From: an uncultured Bacteroidales bacterium | GTDB taxonomy: Bacteria; Bacteroidota; Bacteroidia; Bacteroidales; JAFGXI01 | DNA: 33,891 bases | Direction of reading: 5' to 3' | Assembly: GCA_947311115.1 (NCBI GenBank) | Contig: CAMZKE010000078.1 | Coordinates: 1-33,891, forward strand | In this document: positions 7,676 to 15,648 of the stretch, piece by piece | How positions within the stretch are numbered: the stretch's first letter is position 1 | Layout of the letters: each line of letters opens with the position of its first letter | Notes under the pieces: generated by a model | Database searches by the model: none | Seen by the model: only the letters and a program-made list of their open reading frames with translations | Told to the model about the DNA's origin: nothing | Translations under genes and position numbers: made by a program

Positions 7676-8947
7676 TTATAAATTAAAAGCCGTTTTTACT
7701 TTATCAACATAGTCAAGTTTTTCCCAAGTAAATAGCTCTACTTCAATTTCTTTATCACCCATATATGGAGAATGAAAATGTTTTTTTACTATTCTCGGCT
7801 TTCTGCCCATGTGTCCATATGCAGCAGATTCTGAGTATATTGGGTTTCTTAATTTAAGTCTTTCTTCAATTGCTGCCGGTTTTAAATCGAAAATGCTTTT
7901 AATTTTTTCAGCAATCTCTCCGTCAGTTAAATCAATATTCGATTTGTTATAAGTATCAACAAATACTCCTACAGGCTCTGCTACACCAATTGCATACGAT
8001 AATTGAACCAAAATTTCTTCGGTAACACCCGCTGCTACAATGTTTTTTGCAATATGACGTGCAGCATAAGCAGCAGAACGGTCAACCTTACTTGGGTCTT
8101 TACCAGAGAAAGCACCGCCACCGTGGGCACCTTTACCGCCGTAAGTATCAACAATTATTTTACGACCTGTTAAACCGGTATCGCCATGAGGTCCACCAAT
8201 AACAAATTTTCCGGTTGGATTTACATGATAAATTATTTCATCATTAAATAATGCTTGAATATCTTCAGATAATTTTGCTTTAACTCTTGGTATTAAAATG
8301 TTAATTACGTCTGATTTAATTTCAGCTAACATTGTATCATCATCATTTTCAATAAACTCATCGTGTTGAGTAGAAACAACAATTGTGTTAATTCTTACAG
8401 GTTTGTCATTGTCATCATATTCAATAGTTACCTGCGATTTTGAATCAGGACGAAGATATTTCATTTCTTTGCCTTCGCGTCTGATAGCTGCCAATTCAAC
8501 CAAAATTAAATGCGATAAATCTAATGATAAAGGCATATAATTAGCTGTTTCTTTACTTGCGTAACCAAACATCATTCCTTGGTCGCCTGCACCTTGCTCT
8601 TTTGCTTCGTTTTTATCATTTTCTGAATCTACACCACGATTAATATCGTCGCTTTGCTCGTGTATTGCCGATAAAACTCCACAAGAGTTACCATCAAACT
8701 GATATTCACTTTTTGTATAGCCAATATGGTTAATTACATTTCTTGAAATAGACTGCACATCAACATAAGCAGATGTATTAACTTCGCCTGCAAGTACAAC
8801 CTGACCAGTTGTTACAAGGGTTTCAATAGCTACCTTCGAATTTTTATCGTAAGCTAAAAAGTTGTCTAATAATGCATCAGAAATTTGATCTGATACTTTG
8901 TCTGGATGTCCTTCAGAAACTGATTCTGAGGTAAATAGATATCCCAT
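7676..8947 (-). CDS. metK: S-adenosylmethionine synthase
   Basis: A 423-residue cytosolic enzyme making S-adenosylmethionine from methionine and ATP with release of phosphate and pyrophosphate. Visible hallmarks are [19 protein letters not shown] (13-31), [11 protein letters not shown] (54-64), the methionine-binding hexapeptide GAGDQG (119-124), [20 protein letters not shown], and the phosphate-binding glycine-rich loop [20 protein letters not shown]. All three domains are present and the length is within the family norm, with a modest insertion ([15 protein letters not shown]) just before the hexapeptide. It is monocistronic, with its own consensus promoter and a structured leader that resembles a SAM-responsive riboswitch. 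Confidence 0.98.
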   Translation of the reverse strand: MGYLFTSESVSEGHPDKVSDQISDALLDNFLAYDKNSKVAIETLVTTGQVVLAGEVNTSAYVDVQSISRNVINHIGYTKSEYQFDGNSCGVLSAIHEQSDDINRGVDSENDKNEAKEQGAGDQGMMFGYASKETANYMPLSLDLSHLILVELAAIRREGKEMKYLRPDSKSQVTIEYDDNDKPVRINTIVVSTQHDEFIENDDDTMLAEIKSDVINILIPRVKAKLSEDIQALFNDEIIYHVNPTGKFVIGGPHGDTGLTGRKIIVDTYGGKGAHGGGAFSGKDPSKVDRSAAYAARHIAKNIVAAGVTEEILVQLSYAIGVAEPVGVFVDTYNKSNIDLTDGEIAEKIKSIFDLKPAAIEERLKLRNPIYSESAAYGHMGRKPRIVKKHFHSPYMGDKEIEVELFTWEKLDYVDKVKTAFNL

Positions 8948-9004
8948 ATAAATAAATTTTAATTATTATAATATTGCGGGAAAGTTTATGTTAAAGAGAC
9001 GTAC

Positions 9005-9068
9005 GCTAAATCTGTAAGTCGGTTTAGCATTTTTTTAGTGGTTGCAATCAACACAAATCTTTCCACTT
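9005..9068 (-). promoter_or_regulatory. Candidate SAM-II-like riboswitch in the metK leader
   Basis: Read on the minus strand, AGTGG (9067-9063) pairs with CCACT (9041-9037), closing a loop that holds GATTT and ATTGCAA. An A-rich linker and GCTAAA (9028-9023) follow. As I recall it, the SAM-II (metA, SAM_alpha) consensus has this order: stem, GAUUU, AUUGCAA, closing strand, A-rich linker ending UG, GCUAAA. GCTAAA can instead pair with TTTAGC (9010-9005), giving a mutually exclusive hairpin, a plausible switch. There is no terminator T-run on this strand, so control would be translational or through a downstream fold. Covariance was not tested. Confidence 0.6.
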
Positions 9069-9077
9069 ATTTCACTA

Positions 9078-9107
9078 CAAAGGTAAATATAATTAAGAAT
9101 TAATCAA
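9078..9107 (-). promoter_or_regulatory. Sigma-ABfr promoter of metK
   Basis: On the minus strand, TTG (9107-9105), a 19-nt spacer and TACCTTTG (9085-9078) match the consensus exactly. Initiation near 9072 would give a leader of about 125 nt, starting just before the candidate aptamer. Confidence 0.75.
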
Positions 9108-9211
9108 AATAATATATTATTTATTTTGAAATAAAAAAACGCCCCAAACTTAGTAGAATTTTATTAAAAATAAAGAAGCTTTAATAATAAACAATTCTTA
9201 TTTAAAATTAT

Positions 9212-9219
9212 TACTTTTG
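9212..9219 (+). promoter_or_regulatory. -7 element for tmk
   Basis: TACTTTTG, a perfect TAnnTTTG, lies 16 nt before the ATG at 9236, giving a leader of about 10-12 nt. Confidence 0.5.
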
Positions 9220-9235
9220 TTTAAAACATATAGAA

Positions 9236-9922
9236 ATGAAATTTATTGCATTAGAAGGATTAGATGGAGCGGGAAAATCAACTCAATTAAAATTATTAAA
9301 ACAGTGGTTTTCCGTTAAAGGTTTAAAGTATGAGTATCTTCATTTTCCTCGTACAGAAGCCCCATTTTATGGCGAAATGCTTGCTAAATTTCTTCGTGGC
9401 GATTTTGGTAATTTAGACCAAGTTGACCCATATTTAGTAGCAATTTTATATGCAGGAGATAGACGAGATGCATCATTACAGATTGAAAATGCACTAAAAG
9501 ATGATACTTATGTAATTGTTGATAGGTATGTATATTCTAATATTGCTTATCAATGTGCTAAATTGAAATCTAAAGAAGATAAATCTAAACTTAAGGATTG
9601 GATTTTAGATTTAGAATTCGACTATAATAAAATAATTAAGCCTGATATTTCAATATTTTTAGACGTACCTTTCGAGTTTACAAAAAACAGTTTAACAAAC
9701 AATAGAGGTGGCGATGATAGAGAGTATTTAGAAGGCAAAGAGGATATTCACGAATCTAGCTTGCAGTTTCAGTTAGATGTAAAAGATGTTTATATTGACT
9801 TATTGAAAACTGAACATGATTTTTTTAATGTTAGTTGTTTTGACGATAATAATGCAATGTTAGAACCTGAATTAATTTTTTCTCAAATTAGTGAACTGTT
9901 AATAAAGAATAAAATAGTTTAA
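9236..9922 (+). CDS. tmk: Thymidylate kinase
   Basis: A 228-residue cytosolic kinase phosphorylating dTMP to dTDP with ATP, needed for DNA synthesis. The N terminus carries the P-loop GLDGAGKST (8-16) preceded by Glu7, as in thymidylate kinases. HFPRTEAPFYG (36-46) and LYAGDRRDA (71-79) form the dTMP site, and DRYVYSNIAYQ (96-106) is the DR-Y/H motif. PDISIFLDVPFE starts the C-terminal part. Length is slightly above the usual 205-215. It is preceded by its own -7 element. The start is the only good ATG before the P-loop. Confidence 0.93.
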   Translation: MKFIALEGLDGAGKSTQLKLLKQWFSVKGLKYEYLHFPRTEAPFYGEMLAKFLRGDFGNLDQVDPYLVAILYAGDRRDASLQIENALKDDTYVIVDRYVYSNIAYQCAKLKSKEDKSKLKDWILDLEFDYNKIIKPDISIFLDVPFEFTKNSLTNNRGGDDREYLEGKEDIHESSLQFQLDVKDVYIDLLKTEHDFFNVSCFDDNNAMLEPELIFSQISELLIKNKIV

Positions 9923-9982
9923 AAATGACATTTGTCATAGCAATTGCATTGTAATTTTTGCTAATATTATGCAAAAAAAATA

Positions 9983-11380
9983 ATGAATATAATATTAACT
10001 ATTTTAAGCGTTTTTTTTCTTGCAACTTTTGTAAAGAGTTTTCTTAAATGTAAACATGAAAAAAAAATAATTTTTATTTACAGAAGTTTTATAGGGCTGG
10101 TATTTATTTTTTCTGGTTTTGTGAAAGCTGTCGACCCATTGGGTTATACATATAAAATTATTGATTATTTTACGGCTTTTGGTTTAGAATCGTTAAATAA
10201 TTTTGCTTTTTTGTTAGCTATTTTCTTTTCTACAGTTGAGTTTATTATTGGTTTTATGTTGCTGCTTAATGTTAAGGCTAAGATAGCTGCGATAATTGTA
10301 TTTATTTTTATGTTAGGTTTTACGCCTCTAACATTAATATTGGCAATTACCAATCCTGTTAGTGATTGTGGTTGTTTTGGCGATGCATTGGTAATTACAA
10401 ATTGGCAAACATTTTGGAAAAATATTGTTATTTTTATTCCAAGTTTGTATCTATTATTAAATAGAAAAAAACTAGTATCTTCTATTGGTAATATAAAACA
10501 AATTGGAATCATTGGTGTTGGAGTTTTATCTATAATATATGTTTCTATATATAGTTATAAAAACTTACCAATTATCGATTTTAGGCCTTATAAAATTGGC
10601 AATAATATATTGGCGTTGAGTAAGGAGTTTTATGAATTAAACGATTCAATACCGTTAGAAAAAGTTATTATTGATGCAATACCTACAGATAAACGAGAGT
10701 ATATTGCAGAAAGTACATATTTGTATGAAAAAAATGGAGTGGTAAAAGAATTTACTGAAATACCAGATTCAACATGGGAGTGGAAAGAAACTAAAACAAA
10801 TGTAATTTCGGAAGGTTATAAACCGCCAATTCATGATTTTTCAATATATAACGATACTGAAGGAGATATAACAGACGTTATATTAAACGATACGGGATAT
10901 GTTTATTTATTAGTTTCATACAAAATAAATAAATCTAATTTTTTAGGATTTGAGAAAGCAACTCAATTAGCTATTGATTGTAAAAATAAAAATATAAAAT
11001 TCATTTGCCTAACTGCTAGTACCGATAACGATATATTAGAATTAAAAGATAGTTTAAATAATAAATTTAACTTCAGAATTAATAATGAAATATCAGCACA
11101 AACTGAAACAATATATTATTATGAAAAAGATGGCGAGGTACAAGAATTTACCGAAAATGAACAACCTGATAGCGATGATTGGGTTTTAGTGGGCGAGGAG
11201 CAAGTAGGAAGTGAACAAGTAAAAGAAAGTACTGACGGCTTTCCATTTAAGTTTTATTCAACCGATGAAACAACATTAAAAACTATTATTAGAGCAAACC
11301 CGGGTATTGTGTTATTAAAGCATGGTACAATTATTAATAAATGGCATTATAATAATTTTCCGGATAAGTGTGATTTATAA
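9983..11380 (+). CDS. BT_3928-like DoxX/MauE membrane protein with thioredoxin-fold C-terminus
   Basis: A 465-residue inner-membrane protein. The N-terminal half (about 1-195) has five to six hydrophobic helices with the DoxX/MauE-type signatures FSGFVKAVDPLGYTYKI (43-59) and SDCGCFGDAL (127-136). The C-terminal half (about 200-465) looks like a periplasmic thioredoxin-fold domain, but the usual CxxC is absent where DTGYVYLLVSYKI precedes a helix. Two related segments, YEKNGVVKEFTEIPDSTWEW and YEKDGEVQEFTENEQPDSDDW, recur about 130 residues apart. The arrangement matches a Bacteroidota family annotated BT_3928. It may take part in redox or disulfide handling through the membrane cysteines; this is inferred. 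It lies 60 bp after tmk and ends at a terminator. Confidence 0.75.
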   Translation: MNIILTILSVFFLATFVKSFLKCKHEKKIIFIYRSFIGLVFIFSGFVKAVDPLGYTYKIIDYFTAFGLESLNNFAFLLAIFFSTVEFIIGFMLLLNVKAKIAAIIVFIFMLGFTPLTLILAITNPVSDCGCFGDALVITNWQTFWKNIVIFIPSLYLLLNRKKLVSSIGNIKQIGIIGVGVLSIIYVSIYSYKNLPIIDFRPYKIGNNILALSKEFYELNDSIPLEKVIIDAIPTDKREYIAESTYLYEKNGVVKEFTEIPDSTWEWKETKTNVISEGYKPPIHDFSIYNDTEGDITDVILNDTGYVYLLVSYKINKSNFLGFEKATQLAIDCKNKNIKFICLTASTDNDILELKDSLNNKFNFRINNEISAQTETIYYYEKDGEVQEFTENEQPDSDDWVLVGEEQVGSEQVKESTDGFPFKFYSTDETTLKTIIRANPGIVLLKHGTIINKWHYNNFPDKCDL

Positions 11381-11384
11381 AAAT

Positions 11385-11412
11385 AAAAAAAGCTCCATAA
11401 GGAGCTTTTTTT
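11385..11412. terminator. Bidirectional terminator
   Basis: AAAAAAAGCTCC (11385-11396), loop ATAA, GGAGCTTTTTTT (11401-11412): a 12-bp stem with A and T flanks between two convergent genes. Confidence 0.85.
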
Positions 11413-11429
11413 ATTTTTATAATATTTTT

Positions 11430-12143
11430 TTATTCAGCTGAGCCACCAAGCATCTGCATAAATTTTTCTTTTTCTATTTTAGTAGCACCTGCAGGAATTG
11501 CATACTCCTTCTTTTTTACTTTTCCTTTTTTTACTTCAATGGCAGTTGTTATTTGAGTTAGTGCTTCGTCATCATCTTCGTCACCAAGTAAAATTTCAGT
11601 TTGAAGTACTATACCACCAATATCAAAATCTTCGTCAGGGTACGGCTCCTTTATATCTTCTGTGTAATAAACAGTCATTTTTTGCTCATCACCTTTTTTG
11701 TTTTTTACCGTTACTTTCGCTTTTTTACATTTATAACCTGCAATTGTTTTAGAACCTTCTAATTTTTCCATTTTAATATCAGGCTTATCAGCTGCTTTAG
11801 CAGAGTCGCTTTTTTCTTTTTTTGTCCACTGGCCATACATTGTTTGTCCCATTTGGTCTATAACAATTGTAAAGTCATTAGTTTCGTGATTTATTACTGT
11901 AAAAAATGAACCCATTGGAGTTATTGTTTTTTCTACTTCCTCAGCTCCAACATAATAAGTAATTTTTTTGTTAGGCATTTGAGTTTCTTCTTGTGTAGAA
12001 AGTTCTCTTCCTTCGTAAGAAATTTTATAGGTAATACTTCCTTGAAATCCACTTACTTTTTTCTTCTTTTTTGGACCATTAGCAAAACTATTGATTGATA
12101 AAATCATCAATATTACTAAACTAAAAACAGTTATTTTCTTCAT
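11430..12143 (-). CDS. Periplasmic protein, DUF4412/GLPGLI-like
   Basis: A 237-residue exported protein with a signal peptide (KITVFSLVILMILSINSFA, about 1-21) followed by a Lys-rich stretch. The mature part looks all-beta (GFQGSITYKISYEG, ITYYVGAEEVEKTIT, DFTIVIDQMGQTMY). It has a hallmark segment TIAGYKCKKAKVTV (133-146) followed by VYYTEDI, shared with DUF4412/GLPGLI-type periplasmic proteins of Bacteroidota. The next gene upstream encodes a paralogue with the same IAGYKCKKA segment. Function is unknown; the fold recalls LolA/LolB-like lipid or lipoprotein binders, but that is speculation. A possible promoter box TATTTCG lies at 12188-12182 on the minus strand. Confidence 0.7.
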   Translation of the reverse strand: MKKITVFSLVILMILSINSFANGPKKKKKVSGFQGSITYKISYEGRELSTQEETQMPNKKITYYVGAEEVEKTITPMGSFFTVINHETNDFTIVIDQMGQTMYGQWTKKEKSDSAKAADKPDIKMEKLEGSKTIAGYKCKKAKVTVKNKKGDEQKMTVYYTEDIKEPYPDEDFDIGGIVLQTEILLGDEDDDEALTQITTAIEVKKGKVKKKEYAIPAGATKIEKEKFMQMLGGSAE

Positions 12144-12197
12144 TTTATTTATATTAATTTGATTTGTTTAATTGAGACGTACGAAATACAAAGTTTG

Positions 12198-12866
12198 TTA
12201 CATTAAATCGTTAATAACATCTTCCATTTCTTTTTTAGATACATTTTTATAGCCTTCAGGTATTTCAAATACCTCACTAGGAACTTTTTCTTTTATTACT
12301 CCGGTTGCTGTTACTTTTGTTTTAATATCGAACATTTCATATTGATATTCAAGTAGAACACCATCTATCTCAGGGAAAGGGTTGTTCCAGTTTGGCTCAT
12401 CAATTTTTATTTCATCGGTATAATAAACAGAAAATGTATAGCTTCCCCAAGTTACATTTGCTTTTTTACATTTATAACCTGCAATTTCTTTTGTTTCTTC
12501 TGTAAATTCAATTTTTTTATCTTTCATTGGATTAAATCCAAAACCTTCAGAGTTCCCATCTACTTGATAAAGGTACTTTTTATTCATTATTTTTAATAGA
12601 GCAGATTTTTTCTTTGCGTTTACGTCATTAACACCTGCCATTCTAAAAATACCCATCCAACCTTCAACAGATTGAAGATAATATCCCTTTTTAAATTGGA
12701 TTTTCATTTCGGTAGGCAGTAAACTTATTATAGGTTTTTCGTTTGCATCATCTAAGTACTCAAGTTTGTAATCAATTGTGCCTTCTTTTAATTTTCCTGA
12801 AAAGATAGAGCTGTCGCACGATACAAATAAAACTAGTACAGTTATTATAATAATATATCTTTTCAT
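12198..12866 (-). CDS. Lipoprotein, DUF4412/GLPGLI-like
   Basis: A 222-residue predicted lipoprotein. The N terminus MKRYIIIITVLVLFVSCDSS has a lipobox with Cys17, and Asp follows the Cys. The body resembles the neighbouring downstream gene: GTIDYKLEYL, a beta-rich middle, EIAGYKCKKANVTW (127-140), VYYTDEI and a C-terminal EIPEGYKNVSKKEMEDV, matching AIPAGATKIEKEKFMQM of the paralogue. The two probably arose by duplication and now differ in anchoring, one soluble and one lipid-anchored. The gap between them is 54 bp. A possible promoter box TACTTCG is at 12889-12883 on the minus strand. Role unknown. Confidence 0.7.
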   Translation of the reverse strand: MKRYIIIITVLVLFVSCDSSIFSGKLKEGTIDYKLEYLDDANEKPIISLLPTEMKIQFKKGYYLQSVEGWMGIFRMAGVNDVNAKKKSALLKIMNKKYLYQVDGNSEGFGFNPMKDKKIEFTEETKEIAGYKCKKANVTWGSYTFSVYYTDEIKIDEPNWNNPFPEIDGVLLEYQYEMFDIKTKVTATGVIKEKVPSEVFEIPEGYKNVSKKEMEDVINDLM

Positions 12867-12962
12867 TCAGTTTTTAAATTAACGAAGTACAATAATATAA
12901 AATTTTTTCCATTTTTAATAAACTATTGTTAAAAAACATATAGTTTATAATTAAAAAAAATT

Positions 12963-13745
12963 TTACCAAGTAAGTTTTTCTTTATTTAAAAAAGCATTTA
13001 TTCCTGATTTACAATCTTTTGTGTTTCTTGCATTTGCATTCATTTCTGATGCGTAATTAAGTCCATCAGTAAAATTATAATGCCATATATTTGCTAAAAG
13101 TTTTTTTGTGAGTTCAAGTGAGTCGCCTGATGCACGTTTACAAAGTTTTGTTGCAAAGGCTTTTACATCATTATTTATATTGTCTTTTGTACTTGTGTAG
13201 TTTATTAAACCAAGTTCTTTAGCTTCGGTCATACTAATTAATTCTCCTGTAAAAAGTAATTGCTTGGCTTTTGCTTCACCAATTTTACGAATTATAAATA
13301 CCGATATTATTGCCGGTACAAAACCAATTTTTACTTCGGTAAAGCCAATTTGTGCTTCGGGTACTGCAAAAGAAAAGTCGCAAACAGTAGCTAAACCACC
13401 ACCACCGGCAATAGCATGTCCTTCAATTTGTGCAATTACAACTTTTTTTAATGTGTAAATTTGTTCAAAAAGTTCTTTTAGATTGTTTGAATCGGCAAGG
13501 TTTTCTTCAAAAGTGTTGTTTTGTAGCTCTTGAAGATAGGCAAGGTCGGCTCCGGCACAAAAAGCTTCTCCTTCGGCTTTTAGTACAAGTATTTTTGCTT
13601 CGTTATCGTTTTCTGCAATAGTAAAAAGTTCTTTTAAATCTTGTACTAATTGTGGCCCAAGTGCGTTGCGTTTTTCCGGTCTGTTTAAAACAATATAACC
13701 AATTCTGTCTTCGCTATAATAATATGCGTATGTTTTTTTTATCAT
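12963..13745 (-). CDS. Enoyl-CoA hydratase/isomerase family protein
   Basis: A 260-residue cytosolic crotonase-superfamily enzyme acting on acyl-CoA thioesters. Visible are LNRPEKRNALG (20-30), the first oxyanion-hole and CoA segment AFCAGADL (61-68), the second oxyanion-hole segment AIAGGGGLA (111-119), and FTEVKIGFVPA (135-145), whose Glu137 corresponds to the catalytic Glu164 of rat enoyl-CoA hydratase. The partner Glu144 position is Gly117 (GGGGLA instead of GGGCELA). This is a pattern of isomerases and other single-acid members rather than classical two-Glu hydratases, so the reaction is uncertain. It lies 4 bp after the symporter gene and is surely cotranscribed. Confidence 0.88.
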   Translation of the reverse strand: MIKKTYAYYYSEDRIGYIVLNRPEKRNALGPQLVQDLKELFTIAENDNEAKILVLKAEGEAFCAGADLAYLQELQNNTFEENLADSNNLKELFEQIYTLKKVVIAQIEGHAIAGGGGLATVCDFSFAVPEAQIGFTEVKIGFVPAIISVFIIRKIGEAKAKQLLFTGELISMTEAKELGLINYTSTKDNINNDVKAFATKLCKRASGDSLELTKKLLANIWHYNFTDGLNYASEMNANARNTKDCKSGINAFLNKEKLTW

Positions 13746-13749
13746 AGTA

Positions 13750-15195
13750 TTATTTTTTTTTAATTATTAAAAGTCCAATTATCATAAATAAAGCATTAAT
13801 AACAATAAGCTCGAACCCAAATTTATATCCAAAAAGTAAAGTTTCGGAATAATAGTTTAAAATAAATGTTAATATTGGAGCAATAATTGCAATAATTGGA
13901 ACATATTTATCATTAATATTAATTTTTGAGAATATACCCAAAGCATAAAGACCTAATAGAGGTCCGTAAGTATATCCGGCAACGGTTAGTAATGTTGATA
14001 TTACACTTGTATCAATAAGCATTTTAAATAGAACAATAACAATAAGTAAAACTATTGATATAAATATGTGTACTTTTTTTCTGATGTTTTTTTTGCGTTT
14101 ATCGTCGTAGTACTTGTTAATATTTAATATGTCAACAGAAAACGATGTTGTTAGCGATGTTAATGCACTATCGGCACTTGAGTAAGCCGCAGCAATTAAT
14201 CCTAAAATAAAGAATATTGTTACCGATTGAGGTAAATACCCACCTGTTGCAATTAATGGAAAAAGTTCGTCGGTACGTTCAGGAACTGTAATACCATTTT
14301 TTGAAGCGAAAATAAATAACATTGCTCCTAAAATTAAAAATAAAAGGTTTACCGGTATTAGCACCACACTAAACCAAAACATATTTTTTTTTGCATCGCC
14401 AATATTTTTACAGCTTAGGTTTTTTTGCATCATATCTTGGTCTAAACCAGTCATTGTAATTGTAATAAATGCACCACCAATAACTTGTTTAAAGAAATTG
14501 TTTTTTTCGATAAAACTACCAAAATTGAACATTTTAGAGTAATCGGTATCGAAAACTGTTGAAAACATTTCAGGTACGGTATAATTTAAACTTGTGCTTA
14601 TATAGTATATAGCAAATCCAACAGCAATAAGCATAAAGGCTGTTTGTAAAGTATCTGTCCAAATAATTGTTTTTATACCGCCTTTGTTTGTATATAACCA
14701 AATTAATAAAATTGTGATGGCAACAGTTACTACAAATGGTAGGTTTAGACTATCAAAAATTGTAATTTGTAGTACATTCGCAACTAAAAATAAACGAAAC
14801 GATGCTCCTAAAATACGCGATATAAGAAAGAAAATAGCTCCTGTTTTGTAACTGCGTTTTCCAAAACGAGTTTCTAAATAAGAGTATATTGATGTTAAAT
14901 TAAGTCTGTAATAAAGTGGCATTAAAACGGTTGTAACCACAGCGTAACCTATAAAATAGCCAAACACAACTTGCATATAATAAAAGTTGCTACTGCCAAC
15001 CCAGCCGGGTACCGAAATAAATGTAACACCCGAGAGTGATGCACCAATCATACCAAAAGCAACAATATACCATGGCGATTTTTTATTGCCTAAAAAGAAT
15101 GAGTTATTATCAGCTCCACGCGATGTAAAATATGCTATACCTATTAAGAAAATAAAGTATATAATTATTACCGTTACAATTAATGTTGTGTTCAA
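13750..15195 (-). CDS. Sodium:solute symporter (SSS family)
   Basis: A 481-residue inner-membrane protein with about 13 hydrophobic helices, of the SSS family that couples Na+ influx to uptake of sugars, acids or amino acids. Family features include the N-terminal segment FLGNKKSPWYIVAFGMIGASLSG in the first third, TDTLQTAFML, GLDQDMMQKNL, a helix with FILGLIAAAYSSADSALTSL, and YTYGPLLGLYALGIF. The substrate cannot be read from the sequence. The start is a TTG at 15195: the frame is closed by a stop four codons upstream, and the next Met lies about 49 residues in, inside the conserved region. A TACTTTCG sequence, close to the -7 consensus, lies about 24 nt upstream. Cotranscribed with the crotonase-family gene. 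Confidence 0.88.
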   Translation of the reverse strand: MNTTLIVTVIIIYFIFLIGIAYFTSRGADNNSFFLGNKKSPWYIVAFGMIGASLSGVTFISVPGWVGSSNFYYMQVVFGYFIGYAVVTTVLMPLYYRLNLTSIYSYLETRFGKRSYKTGAIFFLISRILGASFRLFLVANVLQITIFDSLNLPFVVTVAITILLIWLYTNKGGIKTIIWTDTLQTAFMLIAVGFAIYYISTSLNYTVPEMFSTVFDTDYSKMFNFGSFIEKNNFFKQVIGGAFITITMTGLDQDMMQKNLSCKNIGDAKKNMFWFSVVLIPVNLLFLILGAMLFIFASKNGITVPERTDELFPLIATGGYLPQSVTIFFILGLIAAAYSSADSALTSLTTSFSVDILNINKYYDDKRKKNIRKKVHIFISIVLLIVIVLFKMLIDTSVISTLLTVAGYTYGPLLGLYALGIFSKININDKYVPIIAIIAPILTFILNYYSETLLFGYKFGFELIVINALFMIIGLLIIKKK

Positions 15196-15343
15196 TACTG
15201 TGTTTTATTTTAAAAAACCGAAAGTAATTATTTATTGTTAAATTTTAGAATTTTGTTGATAAGTTATTAATGTGTTAATTAGGGCAAACTCATACTTTAT
15301 ATTTTGCTTATTTGTTGATTCGCTTATTTGTTTAACAAATAGT

Positions 15344-15393
15344 TATTTACGCAGAAATATGAATGTTCTGTATATTTATTTATGCAGAAATAA
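15344..15393. repeat. Two direct repeats 33 bp apart
   Basis: TATTTACGCAGAAATAT (15344-15360) and TATTTATGCAGAAATAA (15377-15393) match at 15 of 17 positions. The start-to-start distance is 33 bp, about three helical turns, so they would face the same side of the DNA. Possible paired protein-binding sites or a relic duplication. Confidence 0.5.
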
Positions 15394-15482
15394 AAATATT
15401 AAACTAATCAACAATTAAACAATTGTAACTACTAAATATATAGGAATATAATTACAAATAATATATGCGTTAAAATGAATCT

Positions 15483-15545
15483 CCTCGCCGCAAGCGGACG
15501 AGGTATCGTTTTTGAATACTATTCTTTTATACGTCCCAAGGGACG
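15483..15545. repeat. GC-rich double hairpin, REP/IS200-like element
   Basis: The first hairpin is CCTCGCCGC (15483-15491) against GCGG and CGAGG (15494-15503), with an AA loop and one bulged A. The second is CGTCCC (15532-15537) and GGGACG (15540-15545) with an AA loop, followed by GGGAATTAAACCC-type sequence to about 15557. Two small GC-rich hairpins with short loops in intergenic DNA resemble the paired imperfect palindromes of REP elements mobilised by IS200/RAYT-type transposases. No transposase is present in the window. Confidence 0.5.
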
Positions 15546-15617
15546 GGGAATTAAACCCAAACAGATTAAAAGTGTGAGTCTGCCCTGATGTGTTAATTGA
15601 TTAACCCACATTATTCA

Positions 15618-15648
15618 TTGTTAATTATACATTGTTTTTATATCTTTG
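15618..15648 (+). promoter_or_regulatory. Sigma-ABfr promoter of kbl
   Basis: TTG at 15618-15620, 20-nt spacer, perfect TATCTTTG at 15641-15648. The ATG at 15675 lies 27 nt downstream, which also supports that start over the TTG at 15597. Confidence 0.65.

Noticed and set aside
9005..9036. Plus-strand hairpin with a T7 tract, terminator-like
   Set aside because: No plus-strand gene ends nearby. The same bases are better explained as part of the minus-strand metK leader.
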